DNA of 64,000 nt, from NCBI GenBank assembly GCA_965216965.1, contig CBDCGX010000003.1:1-64000 (forward strand), written 5' to 3'. Source of the stretch: CBDAKK01 sp965216965 (GTDB lineage Bacteria > Spirochaetota > Spirochaetia > WTKD01 > G963693115). Of the stretch, positions 1-12,083 are shown in pieces. A program made the translations under genes and the position numbers. The notes beneath the pieces are model-generated. The model was not told where the DNA came from. It ran no database searches and saw only the letters and a program-made list of their open reading frames with translations. The stretch's first letter is position 1. Every line of letters starts with the position of its first letter.

Positions 1-1373
1 GAGAAGGTTTGAACTAGACCTCCATTATTAGCAAAAGCACCTAAAACAGGATCGGTTGTAAGAATATTATTTTCACTAACTTGTTTTTCACTTGGTTTTC
101 TAGTTGAATCAAATCCAATATTATCTACACCATCTTGCAATATAACATTACCCAGTACAAGATTCTCATTTCCTCTACCATTTGTATATAAATAGATTTG
201 ACTGCCCTTAGGAGCAGTATTACCCCAGAGGATTACATTAGCTAAGGTAGTTCCAGTCTTCCCGTTATTATCTTGATAGATTGCTCCTCCGTTATTAGTT
301 GCCGAATTAGTAGAGAAACTCGATTGGGTAATTGTTGGGTAGGATTTGAAACTTAAGATTGCTCCTCCTCTATTATTTGCCGAATTATTAGAGAAACTCG
401 ATTGGGTAATTGTTGGATTGGATTTGAGATTATAGATTGCTCCTCCGTCATTACCTGAATTAGTAGAGAAACTTGATTGGGTAATTGTTGGATTGGATTC
501 GGAATTATTATAGATTGCTCCTCCGAAATTATTTGCCGAATTATTAGAGAAACTCGATTGGGTAATTGTTGGGTGGGAGGTATTATTATAGATTGCTCCT
601 CCGCCAATAGAAGCCGAATTATTAGAGAAACTCGATTGGGTAATTGTTGGCTGGGAGTGATTATTATAGATTGCTCCTCCGCTATCGTATGGGTCTTTTG
701 TTCCATTGGCATTGCCATGACTTAGAGTTACACCATATAAAATAGCACTGCTAGTTAGATTGTTATTAAAAATAATATGATAGGAGTTATCGGTCTTGTC
801 ATTTTTTTTGCCTATGTCGCCACTTAGCAGAGTAGTATAGGTTTCAATATTAAAATCATATGCATTATTCCACCCCCCAATAATAGCTGTGTGGTTTTTC
901 ATAGTAAAAGATGTTTCTCTGGCTGTTTCATCTGTGGCTAGAGTAGTAGGTGTATAGGTTCCTTTAGCAAGTAAAAGGATATATACTTTAGAGTTAGAAG
1001 CATCAGAAATGGCATTGAGTTTTGTTTTTAGTTGATCTGTTGAGAGTGCATTAGCCCAACTATCTCCTGTAGCAGTAGCACTACCATTTTCACTAAAATG
1101 GATACAATTAAGAGCTGTGTCTGTAGTTACAGAAAAAGGTTCTAACATTGGTTTTAATACAGAAAAATCAGCAGAATTTAAGTCTGGCATTGGTTTATTT
1201 GTACACACTTTTTCCATTGCGATTCCAACCGCCCCAGTAGTAGTATTACCAGATCCACCGTTAGTAGTATCGGTGCTGCAAGTAGTTATTACTACTACAA
1301 ACAACAACGAAAGTATTACTTGTAGGAAGTTCTGTATTGTGAACCTTTTATTGTATGATTTTAGACTATTCAT
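1..1373 (-). CDS. Surface lipoprotein paralog 0, beta-helix repeats (3' end off window)
   Basis: First of a tandem family of probable surface lipoproteins; the reading frame is open from the ATG at 1373 to the window edge (about 457 residues), so the C-terminus is missing. It begins MNSLKSYNKRF, followed by a hydrophobic stretch and a Cys (ITTC) that fits a relaxed spirochaetal lipobox. A conserved head (CIHFSE...GDSWANAL, then GGWNNAYDFN) resembles the start of choice-of-anchor-Q beta-helix proteins. Five repeats of about 23 residues follow, built on GGAIYN and PTITQSSFSNNS. Compared with its paralogs it lacks five residues (TSANP) before LTSSA. A Shine-Dalgarno AAGGAGAAAG precedes the ATG. 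The role is inferred as cell-surface adhesion or antigenic display; no enzymatic motif is visible. Confidence 0.85.
   Translation of the reverse strand, partial: MNSLKSYNKRFTIQNFLQVILSLLFVVVITTCSTDTTNGGSGNTTTGAVGIAMEKVCTNKPMPDLNSADFSVLKPMLEPFSVTTDTALNCIHFSENGSATATGDSWANALSTDQLKTKLNAISDASNSKVYILLLAKGTYTPTTLATDETARETSFTMKNHTAIIGGWNNAYDFNIETYTTLLSGDIGKKNDKTDNSYHIIFNNNLTSSAILYGVTLSHGNANGTKDPYDSGGAIYNNHSQPTITQSSFSNNSASIGGGAIYNNTSHPTITQSSFSNNSANNFGGAIYNNSESNPTITQSSFSTNSGNDGGAIYNLKSNPTITQSSFSNNSANNRGGAILSFKSYPTITQSSFSTNSATNNGGAIYQDNNGKTGTTLANVILWGNTAPKGSQIYLYTNGRGNENLVLGNVILQDGVDNIGFDSTRKPSEKQVSENNILTTDPVLGAFANNGGLVQTF
301..690 (-). repeat. Five ~69-bp coding repeats (GGAI/FSNNS) in paralog 0
   Basis: Tandem in-frame units share the core gattgctcctccg ... 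gagaaactcgattgggtaat on the plus strand. The core is nearly invariant while the short joints between cores differ, as expected for beta-helix coils with variable loops. Confidence 0.85.
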
Positions 1374-1496
1374 AGTTATGTCTTTCTCCTTATTATTTTT
1401 AGGGTTTATTAAGAACCCCCTATTATTTATATATGCATATACCCAACTTAATATGTTCGGATTAGTTACATATATCTTTAATTATAATAGTTATAT

Positions 1497-1502
1497 ATTA
1501 TA
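1497..1502 (-). promoter_or_regulatory. -10 box and leader of paralog 0
   Basis: TATAAT on the minus strand, conserved at the same place in all five copies, gives a predicted ~115-nt leader. The leader contains a GGGTT/AACCC hairpin (1402-1418) just before the ribosome binding site. The -35 is not convincing in this AT-rich context. Confidence 0.5.
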
Positions 1503-1566
1503 ATATATTTTTTAAATATTGTATTTATATAAAGATATTTTTTATGTGTTTAGTGCACTTGATATA

Positions 1567-1607
1567 AAAAAACACGCCGTTCTAGTTACAGAAAAGACGT
1601 GTTTTTT
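1567..1607 (-). terminator. Rho-independent terminator after paralog 1
   Basis: Arms AAAAAACACG and CGTGTTTTTT are perfectly complementary, with an inner TTCT/AGAA stem. They lie 14 bp past the paralog 1 stop and the same element follows every copy. It is A/T-flanked on both sides, so it could work in both directions. Confidence 0.8.
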
Positions 1608-1620
1608 ATATATTTATATA

Positions 1621-3300
1621 TTAGGGAGTAGGGGCAATGCCATTGTATTCATAGTCACCAATATCTGGCTTTCCTTTAAATTTATATCCTCTCGCATCTG
1701 TTGCTAATTTAAAACTATCAGTATGTGGGGTTACTGCGGTGTTGAGGGGAGTGGTTGTGCCTGCTAACACAGGAGTAGTATACCAAGTAGAGCTATCACT
1801 ACTGTAATAAAAGGCAGAATAATCATTTTTTATTTTAATATATAAGCCTTTATCTATTGCACTTGAGTTCTCAAGAATAGAGAAGGTTTTAACTAGACCT
1901 CCATTATTAGCAAAAGCACCTAAACCAGGATCGGTTGTAAGAATATTATGTTCACTAACTTGTTTTTCAGTTGGATTAGCTGGATTAAATCCAATATTAT
2001 CTGTACCATCTTGCAATATAACGCTGCCCAGTATAAGATTCTCATTTCCTTTACCATCTGTCTGTAAATAGATTTGATTGCCTTGAGCAGCAGTATTACC
2101 CCAGAGGATTACATTAGCTAAGGTAGTTCCAGTATTCCTGTCATTATTTTGATAGATTGCTCCTCCATCTTGATTTGCCGAATTAGTAGAGAAACTCGAT
2201 TGGGTAATTGTTGGGTGGGAGGACTGATTAAGGATTGCTCCTCCATACTTGCTTGAATTAGTAGAGAAACTCGATTGGGTAATTGTTGGATTGGATTGGA
2301 TATTATAGATTGCTCCTCCGAAATTACCCAAATTATTAGAGAAACTTGATTGGGTAATTGTTGGGTGGGAGGTATTATTATATATTGCTCCTCCTTCGTT
2401 ACTACTTGAATTATTAGAGAAACTCGATTTGCTAATTGTTGGATTAGAGGTGAAATTAAAGATTGCTCCTCCGCCAATAGAAGCCGAATTATTAGAGAAA
2501 CTCAATTGAATAATTGTTGGGTGGGAGTACTCATTATAGATTGCTCCTCCGCTATCGTATGGGTCTTTTGTTCCATTGGCATTGCCATGACTTAGAGTTA
2601 CACCATATAAAACAGCACTGCTAGTTAATGGATTGGCTGAAGTATTTTTATTAAGAATAACATGATAGGAGTTATCGGACGTGTCATTTTCTTCGCCTAT
2701 GTCGCCACTTAGCAGAGTAGTATAGGTTTCAATATTAAAATCATATGCATTATTCCACCCCCCAATAATAGCTGTGTGGCTTTTCATAGTAAAAGATGTT
2801 TCTCTGGCTGTTTCATCTGTGGCTAGAGTAGTAGGTGTATAGGTTCCTTTGGCAAGTAAAAGGATATATACTTTAGAGTTAGAAGCATCAGAAATGGCAT
2901 CAAGTTTTGTTTTTAGTTGATCTGTTGAGAGTGTATTAGCCCAACTATCTCCTGTATCAGTAGCACTACCACTTTCACTAAAATGGATACAATTAAGAAC
3001 TGTGTTTGTAGTTACAGAAAAAGGTTCTAACATTGGTTTTAATACAGAAAAATCAGCAGAATTTAAGTCTGGCATTGTTTTATTTGTACACACTTTTTCC
3101 ATTGCGATTCCAACCGCCCCAGTAGTAACACCACCAGATCCACCGCCATTATTACCAGATCCACCGCCATTATTACCAGATCCACCGTCAGTAGTATCGG
3201 TGCTACAAGTAGTTACTACTACTACAAACAACAACGCAAGTATTATTTGTAGGAAGTTCTGTATTGTGAACCTTTTATTGTATGATTTTAGACTATTCAT
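1621..3300 (-). CDS. Surface lipoprotein paralog 1, beta-helix / choice-of-anchor-Q-like
   Basis: A 559-residue complete member of the array. Residues 1-31 form a signal peptide (MNSLKSYNKRF..., hydrophobic core ILALLFVVVV) ending at Cys32 in VTTC. A Gly/Ser/Asn linker made of GGGSGNN repeats follows. The head domain (about 95-245) is conserved in all copies. Five GGAI...PTITQSSFSNNS repeats (about 250-380) should form right-handed beta-helix coils, similar in motif (GGAI, FxxN) to chlamydial Pmp repeats. The tail has NNGGLVKTFSI, SSAIDKGLY and ending GKPDIGDYEYNG, typical of choice-of-anchor-Q proteins. It is monocistronic, with its own leader and terminator. A surface location is inferred, not shown. 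Confidence 0.9.
   Translation of the reverse strand: MNSLKSYNKRFTIQNFLQIILALLFVVVVTTCSTDTTDGGSGNNGGGSGNNGGGSGGVTTGAVGIAMEKVCTNKTMPDLNSADFSVLKPMLEPFSVTTNTVLNCIHFSESGSATDTGDSWANTLSTDQLKTKLDAISDASNSKVYILLLAKGTYTPTTLATDETARETSFTMKSHTAIIGGWNNAYDFNIETYTTLLSGDIGEENDTSDNSYHVILNKNTSANPLTSSAVLYGVTLSHGNANGTKDPYDSGGAIYNEYSHPTIIQLSFSNNSASIGGGAIFNFTSNPTISKSSFSNNSSSNEGGAIYNNTSHPTITQSSFSNNLGNFGGAIYNIQSNPTITQSSFSTNSSKYGGAILNQSSHPTITQSSFSTNSANQDGGAIYQNNDRNTGTTLANVILWGNTAAQGNQIYLQTDGKGNENLILGSVILQDGTDNIGFNPANPTEKQVSEHNILTTDPGLGAFANNGGLVKTFSILENSSAIDKGLYIKIKNDYSAFYYSSDSSTWYTTPVLAGTTTPLNTAVTPHTDSFKLATDARGYKFKGKPDIGDYEYNGIAPTP
2150..2550 (-). repeat. Five ~69-bp coding repeats in paralog 1
   Basis: Same GGAI/FSNNS units as in the neighbouring genes. 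One unit (near 2430) diverges to PTISKSSFSNN, and joints between units differ from every other copy. Confidence 0.85.
3129..3187 (-). repeat. 21-bp repeat coding a GGGSGNN linker
   Basis: The unit ccaccgccattattaccagat is repeated just after the lipidated Cys of paralog 1. It encodes repeated GGGSGNN, lengthening the flexible tether between the lipid anchor and the folded head. The other paralogs have only one short GGSG segment here. Confidence 0.8.
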
Positions 3301-3424
3301 AGTTATGTCTTTCTCCTTTATTATTTTTAGGGTTTATTAAGAACCCTCTATTGTTTATATATGCATATACCTAACTTAATATGTTCGGATTAGTTACATA
3401 TATCTTTAATTATTATAGTTATAT

Positions 3425-3430
3425 ATTATA
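3425..3430 (-). promoter_or_regulatory. -10 box and leader of paralog 1
   Basis: Minus-strand TATAAT within the 254-bp spacer 3301-3554. The spacer also holds the leader hairpin, an AGTGCACT palindrome near 3482 and the terminator of paralog 2. Confidence 0.5.
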
Positions 3431-3498
3431 GTGTGTTTTTTTAGAACATTGTCTTTATATAAAGATATTTTTTATGTGCTTAGTGCACTTGATATAAA

Positions 3499-3534
3499 AA
3501 AACACGCCGTTCTGGTTACAGAAAAGACGTGTTT
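3499..3534 (-). terminator. Rho-independent terminator after paralog 2
   Basis: AACACG/CGTGTT stem with inner TTCT/AGAA pairing. The T-run on the plus side is interrupted (gtttctta), but the A-run that becomes the U-tract of the minus-strand transcript is intact. Confidence 0.75.
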
Positions 3535-3554
3535 CTTATGTATTTTTATATATA

Positions 3555-5327
3555 TTAGGGAGTAGGGGCAATGCCATTGTATTCATAGTCACCAATATCT
3601 GGCTTTCCTTTAAATTTATACCCTCTTGCATCTGTTGCTAATTTAAAACTATCAGTATGTGGGGTTACTGCGGTGTTGAGGGGAGTGGTTGTGCCTGCTA
3701 ACACAGGAGTAGTATACCAAGTAGAGCTATCACTACTGTAATAAAAGGCAGAATAATCATTTTTTATTTTAATATATAAGCCTTTGTCTATTGCACTTGA
3801 GTTATTAGGAATAGAGAAGGTTTTAACTAGACCTCCATTATTAGCAAAAGCACCTAAACCAGGATCGGTTGTAAAAATATTATGTTCACTAACTTGTTTT
3901 TCACTTGGTTTAGTTGATCTAAATCCAATATTATCTACACCATCTTGCAATATAATGCTGCCCAGTATAAGAGCTTCATTTCCTTTACCATCTGTATGTA
4001 AATAGATTTGACTGCCATTAGGAGCCTTATTACCCCAGAGGATTACATTAGCTAAGGTAGTTCCAGCATTCCCGTTATTATTTTGATAGATTGCTCCTCC
4101 GTCATTACTTGAATTAGTAGAGAAACTCGATTGGGTAATTGTTGGGTGGGAGTAATTATTATAGATTGCTCCTCCGGTATTAGGAGCCGAATTATTAGAG
4201 AAACTCGATTGGGTAATTGTTAGGTGGGAGTAATTATTATAGATTGCTCCTCCATCTTGATTTGCCGAATTAGTAGAGAAACTCGATTGGGTAATTGTTG
4301 GACGGGAGGAAGCATTATAGATTGCTCCTCCGTACTTGCCTGAATTATTAGAGAAACTCGATTGGGTAATTGTTGGACGGGAGGAACTATTATAGATTGC
4401 TCCTCCGAAACTACTTGAATTATTAGAGAAACTCGATTGGGTAATTGTTGGATTGGATTTTGAATTATAGATTGCTCCTCCGTTAATACCTGAATTATTA
4501 GAGAAACTCGATTGGGTAATTGTTGGGTCGGAGGACTTATTATATATTGCTCCTCCGCTATTACCTGAATTATTAGAGAAACTCGATTGGATAATTGTTG
4601 GATTGGATTCGAAATTATAGATTGCTCCTCCGTTAGTGTATGGAGATGTTCCATTGGCATTGCCATGACTTAGAGTTACACCATATAAAATAGCACTGCT
4701 AGTTAATGGATTGGCTGAAGTATTATTATTAAAAATAAGATGATAGGAGTTATCGGTCTTGTCATTTTCTTTGCCTATGTCGCCACTTAGTATGCTAGTG
4801 TAGGTTTCAATATTAAAACCATATGCATTATTCCACCCCCCAATAATAGCTGTGTGGTTTTTCATAGTAAAAGATGTTTCTCTTCTGGCTAGAGTAGTAG
4901 GTGTATAGGTTCCTTTGGCAAGTAAAAGGATATATACTTTAGAGTTAGAAGCATCAGAAATGGTATCAAGTTTTGTTTTTAGTTGATCTGTTGAGAGTGC
5001 ATTAGCCCAACTATCTCCTGTAGCAGTAGCACTACCACTTTCACTAAAATGGATACAATTAAGAGCTGTGTTTGTAGTTACAGAAAAAGGTTCTAACATC
5101 GGTTTTAATGCAGAAAAATCAGCAGAATTTAAGTCTGGCATTGTTTTATTTGTACACACTTCTTTCATTGCAAGTTCAATAGCTCTAATCTCGGTAGTAC
5201 CACCAGATCCACCGTTAGTAGTATCGGTGCTGCAAGTAGTTACTACTACTACAAACAACAACGCAAGTATTATTTGTAGGAAGTTCTGTATTGTGAACCT
5301 TTTATTGTATGATTTTAGAATGTTCAT
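3555..5327 (-). CDS. Surface lipoprotein paralog 2, beta-helix / choice-of-anchor-Q-like
   Basis: At 590 residues this is the longest complete member, because it has seven GGAI/FSNNS repeats. It starts MNILKSYNKRF (Ile where others have Ser), with lipobox VTTC. After the Cys the linker differs from paralogs 0, 1 and 3: GGSGGTTEIRAIELAMKEV, a variant shared only with paralog 4. The head lacks the ATDETA segment (reads TTLARRETSF), again as in paralog 4. The C-terminal ~100 residues are almost identical to paralogs 1 and 3. This block-wise sharing suggests recombination between copies. Confidence 0.9.
   Translation of the reverse strand: MNILKSYNKRFTIQNFLQIILALLFVVVVTTCSTDTTNGGSGGTTEIRAIELAMKEVCTNKTMPDLNSADFSALKPMLEPFSVTTNTALNCIHFSESGSATATGDSWANALSTDQLKTKLDTISDASNSKVYILLLAKGTYTPTTLARRETSFTMKNHTAIIGGWNNAYGFNIETYTSILSGDIGKENDKTDNSYHLIFNNNTSANPLTSSAILYGVTLSHGNANGTSPYTNGGAIYNFESNPTIIQSSFSNNSGNSGGAIYNKSSDPTITQSSFSNNSGINGGAIYNSKSNPTITQSSFSNNSSSFGGAIYNSSSRPTITQSSFSNNSGKYGGAIYNASSRPTITQSSFSTNSANQDGGAIYNNYSHLTITQSSFSNNSAPNTGGAIYNNYSHPTITQSSFSTNSSNDGGAIYQNNNGNAGTTLANVILWGNKAPNGSQIYLHTDGKGNEALILGSIILQDGVDNIGFRSTKPSEKQVSEHNIFTTDPGLGAFANNGGLVKTFSIPNNSSAIDKGLYIKIKNDYSAFYYSSDSSTWYTTPVLAGTTTPLNTAVTPHTDSFKLATDARGYKFKGKPDIGDYEYNGIAPTP
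4090..4640 (-). repeat. Seven ~69-bp coding repeats in paralog 2
   Basis: Largest repeat block of the array. Two adjacent units both begin GGAIYNNYSH, suggesting a recent unit duplication. Confidence 0.85.
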
Positions 5328-5451
5328 AGTTATGTCTTTCTCCTTTATTATTTTTAGGGTTTATTAAGAACCCTCTATTGTTTATATATGCATATACCTA
5401 ACTTAATATGTTCGGATTAGTTACATATATCTTTAATTATTATAGTTATAT

Positions 5452-5457
5452 ATTATA
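5452..5457 (-). promoter_or_regulatory. -10 box and leader of paralog 2
   Basis: Minus-strand TATAAT in spacer 5328-5581, which by eye is base-for-base the same as spacer 3301-3554. Confidence 0.5.
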
Positions 5458-5523
5458 GTGTGTTTTTTTAGAACATTGTCTTTATATAAAGATATTTTTT
5501 ATGTGCTTAGTGCACTTGATATA

Positions 5524-5562
5524 AAAAAACACGCCGTTCTGGTTACAGAAAAGACGTGTTTC
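5524..5562 (-). terminator. Rho-independent terminator after paralog 3
   Basis: Same hairpin as in the other units (AACACG/CGTGTT arms, loop ggttac), 20 bp past the stop codon. Confidence 0.75.
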
Positions 5563-5581
5563 TTATGTATTTTTATATATA

Positions 5582-7243
<1,662 letters not shown>

Positions 7244-7366
7244 AGTTATGTCTTTCTCCTTATTATTTTTAGGATTTGTTAAAAACCCCATATTATTTAT
7301 ATATGAATACATCCGACTTAATATACTAGGATTAGTTACATATATCTTTAATTATTATAGTTATAT

Positions 7367-7372
7367 ATTATA
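7367..7372 (-). promoter_or_regulatory. -10 box and leader of paralog 3
   Basis: Minus-strand TATAAT at the position conserved in all copies. The leader is slightly diverged (aaaaacccc in place of aagaacccc). Confidence 0.5.
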
Positions 7373-7445
7373 GTGTGTTTTTTTAGAACATTGTCTTTAT
7401 TTATATAAAGATATTTTTTATGTGTTTAGTGCACTTAATATAAAA

Positions 7446-7480
7446 AAACACGCCGTTCTGGTTACAGAAAAGACGTGTTT
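7446..7480 (-). terminator. Rho-independent terminator after paralog 4
   Basis: AACACG/CGTGTT hairpin with an A-run on the 5' side of the plus strand, giving the U-tract for minus-strand transcription. Confidence 0.75.
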
Positions 7481-7498
7481 CTTATGTATTTTTATATA

Positions 7499-9122
<1,624 letters not shown>

Positions 9123-9231
9123 AGTTATGTCTTTCTCCTTATTATTTTTAGGGTTTATTAAGAAACCCCCTATTATTTATATATGCATATACCCAACTTA
9201 ATATATTAGGATTAGTTACATATATCTTTAT

Positions 9232-9237
9232 ATTATA
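9232..9237 (-). promoter_or_regulatory. -10 box and leader of paralog 4
   Basis: Minus-strand TATAAT conserved with the other copies. The leader is shorter here, and the nearby AGTGCACT palindrome is changed to AGTGTACT. Confidence 0.5.
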
Positions 9238-9300
9238 GTAAGTTTTTTAAAACATTATTTATATAAAGATATTTTTTATGTGTTTAGTGTACTTGATATA

Positions 9301-9338
9301 AAAAAACACGCCGTTCTGGTTACAGAAAAGACGTGTTT
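9301..9338 (-). terminator. Rho-independent terminator of the lost sixth copy
   Basis: The same AACACG/CGTGTT hairpin as in the intact units, but with no gene left upstream of it. Confidence 0.65.
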
Positions 9339-9349
9339 CTTATGTATAT

Positions 9350-9390
9350 ATTAAGGAGTAGGGGAGAAGCAGTTCCATTGTATTTAGAGT
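9350..9390 (-). pseudogene. 3' remnant of a further lipoprotein copy
   Basis: About 40 bp still resemble the last codons of the paralogs (Y-N-G-x-A...) next to a complete copy of their terminator, but the normal stop is altered and nothing upstream matches. This marks the end of the array, probably a deletion scar. Confidence 0.65.
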
Positions 9391-9477
9391 GTTTTGTGGT
9401 ATTTTGGAGAGTATTGAATAGATTTTATGATTTTACTAATAAATTAATGACACACTATATTTACTGTTATATGTATA

Positions 9478-10437
9478 ATGATTATAGAAATGGGTACTCA
9501 TATTCCTGAAGAAGCATTTTTATCTAAAGATGCGATTAACTTATTTATGCCTCGTATTGCTGAGATTTTAAAAAACTCCATTTATTCTCAAGATATTTCT
9601 GAGGAGGTATTTCAACCTTGTAATAAGAGAAATCAAGAAATTGTAATGTCTATTATTAGTGAATTGTTGTATGAGAATAGTACCATTGTGAATAGTGAGC
9701 ATTTGCATATATTAGCTGGCTATGTTGCAGAAGGTAAGTCGTGTTTACTTCTTCCTGAGCACTATAGTAATTTTGATTATCCGGGATTGTTTTATCTTTC
9801 ACAAAAAGATCCACTTCTAAAAGAGTCATTTGAAAAGCTTATTTGTATGGCAGCATCTAAACTTAATACAGAAAGCAAGGTGGTACTTGGATTTTCTGAG
9901 GCATTTAATAGGATTATGATATATCCTGCTCGTTTGAAACAACAAAACGAGGGACAAGACATAGAAGAACAAAAAAAATTGAGTATTATTAATCAGAGAG
10001 CATTGAGAGTTATGCTTGAGTATAAGCAACAAGGTCATATGATTTTGATGTTTCCTTCTGGAACAAGATATCGTCCTGGCAATCCAAATACTCAAAAGGC
10101 ACTCACTCAGGTAGCAAGTTTTATAAAACGCTTTGATTATTTTTGTTTTATTGGAATTTCTGGTAATTTGTTGGCAGTAAGCCCCAATAATAAGATGGAA
10201 TGTGATCTTATCTGCAGAGACACAATGGTCTATTATATAGATGAGCCACAAAGAGGCAAAGACTTTTTAAAGAGCATAGAGAATAAAATGGGGAAAACAG
10301 CAGATTTAAAAGAACAGGTATCAGAAGAGGTAACACGTACACTCAAAGAATTGCATCAGAGAGCAGAAGATATAAGAAGAAATATTGCAAAAGAGACCCC
10401 ACCATGTTATCTTGGGCCAATGGCCTCAACTATTTAG
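9478..10437 (+). CDS. Glycerol-3-phosphate/lysophosphatidate-type acyltransferase
   Basis: A 319-residue protein with the hallmarks of the PlsB/PlsC acyltransferase superfamily: the catalytic HX4D box (EHYSNFD, about residues 102-108) and the phosphate-binding block FPSGTRYRPG near 198. These enzymes acylate glycerol-3-phosphate or lysophosphatidate at the membrane, an early step of phospholipid synthesis. No transmembrane segment is evident, and the length is closer to soluble plastid-type G3P acyltransferases than to PlsC. A second Met at codon 5 is an alternative start. It sits 54 bp before eno on the same strand and may be co-transcribed with it. Confidence 0.75.
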   Translation: MIIEMGTHIPEEAFLSKDAINLFMPRIAEILKNSIYSQDISEEVFQPCNKRNQEIVMSIISELLYENSTIVNSEHLHILAGYVAEGKSCLLLPEHYSNFDYPGLFYLSQKDPLLKESFEKLICMAASKLNTESKVVLGFSEAFNRIMIYPARLKQQNEGQDIEEQKKLSIINQRALRVMLEYKQQGHMILMFPSGTRYRPGNPNTQKALTQVASFIKRFDYFCFIGISGNLLAVSPNNKMECDLICRDTMVYYIDEPQRGKDFLKSIENKMGKTADLKEQVSEEVTRTLKELHQRAEDIRRNIAKETPPCYLGPMASTI

Positions 10438-10491
10438 CAATTAAAAAATAGCGTAATGTTATAAAAATTATTTAATAAGGAGAGTACTATT

Positions 10492-11785
10492 ATGTCAATA
10501 ATAACATATGTACATGCAAGACAAATTTTAGATTCACGTGGAAACCCTACGATTGAAGTAGATATTGAGTTAGAATGTGGAAGTCGAGGAAGAGCATCAG
10601 TGCCTTCGGGTGCTTCAACAGGCGAACACGAAGCCGTAGAGCTAAGAGATGGAAATAAAAACAAATACATGGGGAAGGGCGTTCTTAAAGCTGTTACCAA
10701 TGTAAATAAGCTAATCGCATCAAAAATTATTGGTATGGATGCTTTTAATCAAGTTGAAATAGATACCGAAATGATAAAACTTGATGGCACATCTACCAAA
10801 AGCAAATTAGGTGCGAATGCCATTTTAGGAGTGTCTATGGCAGTAGCACGAGCAGCAGCCGATTGTTTAGATATTCCGTTGTATAGATATCTTGGTTCCT
10901 ATTGTGTAAATACACTTCCAGTACCTATGGCAAACATTATAAATGGGGGATCACATGCAGATAATTCTGTTGATTTTCAGGAGTTTATGATTATGCCTGT
11001 AAAGGCACCTCATTTTAGAGAGGCACTTAGAATGGTTGCAGAAGTATTTCATACACTTAAGGGAATTCTTAAAAAGAAGGGCTATGCGACTTCTGTTGGA
11101 GACGAAGGAGGGTTTGCTCCCAACCTACGGTCGAATGATGAAGCTATAGAAGTAATTCTCCAAGCAATTAGCAAGGCTGGATATAAGCCTAAAACAGAAA
11201 TAATGATAGCGTTAGATCCAGCTGCAAGTGAGTTTTATAACAAAACAAAAAAATGCTATGAATTTAAATGGTCAAGCAAAAAGAAATTGAGCAGCGATCA
11301 AATGGTAAAGTTTTATCAAAATTGGGTAAGACAATATCCCATTATAAGCATAGAAGACGGAATGGCAGAAAATGATTGGAGTGGATGGAAGACACTTACG
11401 GATGCTGTAAAAGATAAAGTACAACTTGTTGGTGACGATATTTTTGTAACTAATGTAAATTTCTTGCAAAAAGGGATATCAAAAGGCATTGCAAATAGTA
11501 TTCTTGTAAAGGTTAATCAAATAGGAACGCTTACAGAAACATTTCAAGCTGTCGAAATGGCAAAACGTGCAAAATACACTGCCATAATAAGCCACAGAAG
11601 TGGTGAAACAGAAGATTCGTTTATTTCTGATCTTGTTGTAGCACTTGGAACAGGGCAAATAAAAACAGGCTCTCCTTTCTCGAACAGATAGACTTGCAAA
11701 GTATAACCAGTTGCTCAGAATAGAAGAGGAACTGGGAAGCGTTGCGGTATATCCTGGGAAAGGAGCCTTTTATTCTATTGGGTAA
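10492..11785 (+). CDS. eno: Enolase with a single-base frameshift near the C-terminus
   Basis: Interconverts 2-phosphoglycerate and phosphoenolpyruvate in glycolysis. The first frame (399 codons) holds the N-terminal SRGNPTIEVD, the Mg ligands in ALDPAASEF, SIEDGMAE and VGDDIFVTN, and SHRSGETED. It should continue as SPSRTDRLAKYNQ, but at 11676-11678 there are three T where two are needed, so the frame runs to a premature TAG. Removing one T restores 30 more standard residues (LRIEEELGSVAVYPGKG) and a 430-residue protein of normal length. The ribosome site is AAGGAGAG. Either sequencing error or a real lesion; the rest is under normal constraint. Confidence 0.92.
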
Positions 11786-11800
11786 GAAATATATTGCGAA

Positions 11801-11830
11801 GAGCGGGAAAATTTCTCGCTCCTCTTTATA
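11801..11830 (+). terminator. Terminator after eno
   Basis: GAGCGGGA/TCTCGCTC form an eight-pair stem (one G-U) around a short AAATT loop, followed by ctcttta. It lies 15 bp past the restored eno stop, which supports that stop being the true end. Confidence 0.75.
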
Positions 11831-11833
11831 GTC

Positions 11834-12004
11834 TTATTCTTTTCCAAGCTCTATATAAATTTTAGAAACAACTTCGTCATCAGAAAAAAGCTTTTCTTTT
11901 ACGTATTTCCAACTACCATAGTGTATATCAATATCAAAAAGTTCTATGTTTGGTAGTGTGTTCTGATACTTTGCAGCAATCTCTTTTAATAATATAAAAT
12001 ATAA
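11834..12004 (-). pseudogene. C-terminal fragment of an unknown protein
   Basis: About 56 codons open on the minus strand read like genuine protein (LPNIELFDIDIHYGSW, then FSDDEVVSKIYIELGKE, stop at 11834). An in-frame stop lies just upstream, and no ATG or GTG start is present. I do not recognise the family. Probably the tail of a truncated gene, in a stretch where other DNA also looks decayed. Confidence 0.4.
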
Positions 12005-12083
12005 CTAAAGGATATAGTAATAGAAATAATAGTATCTTACATACTTGCTTTCATAGCATTATAGAAATAGGAACTGTAGCCCT

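Noticed and set aside
3482..3490. AGTGCACT palindrome in each array spacer as an operator
   Set aside because: All spacer sequence is conserved by recent duplication, and the copy at 9287 is altered (AGTGTACT), so conservation carries no weight.
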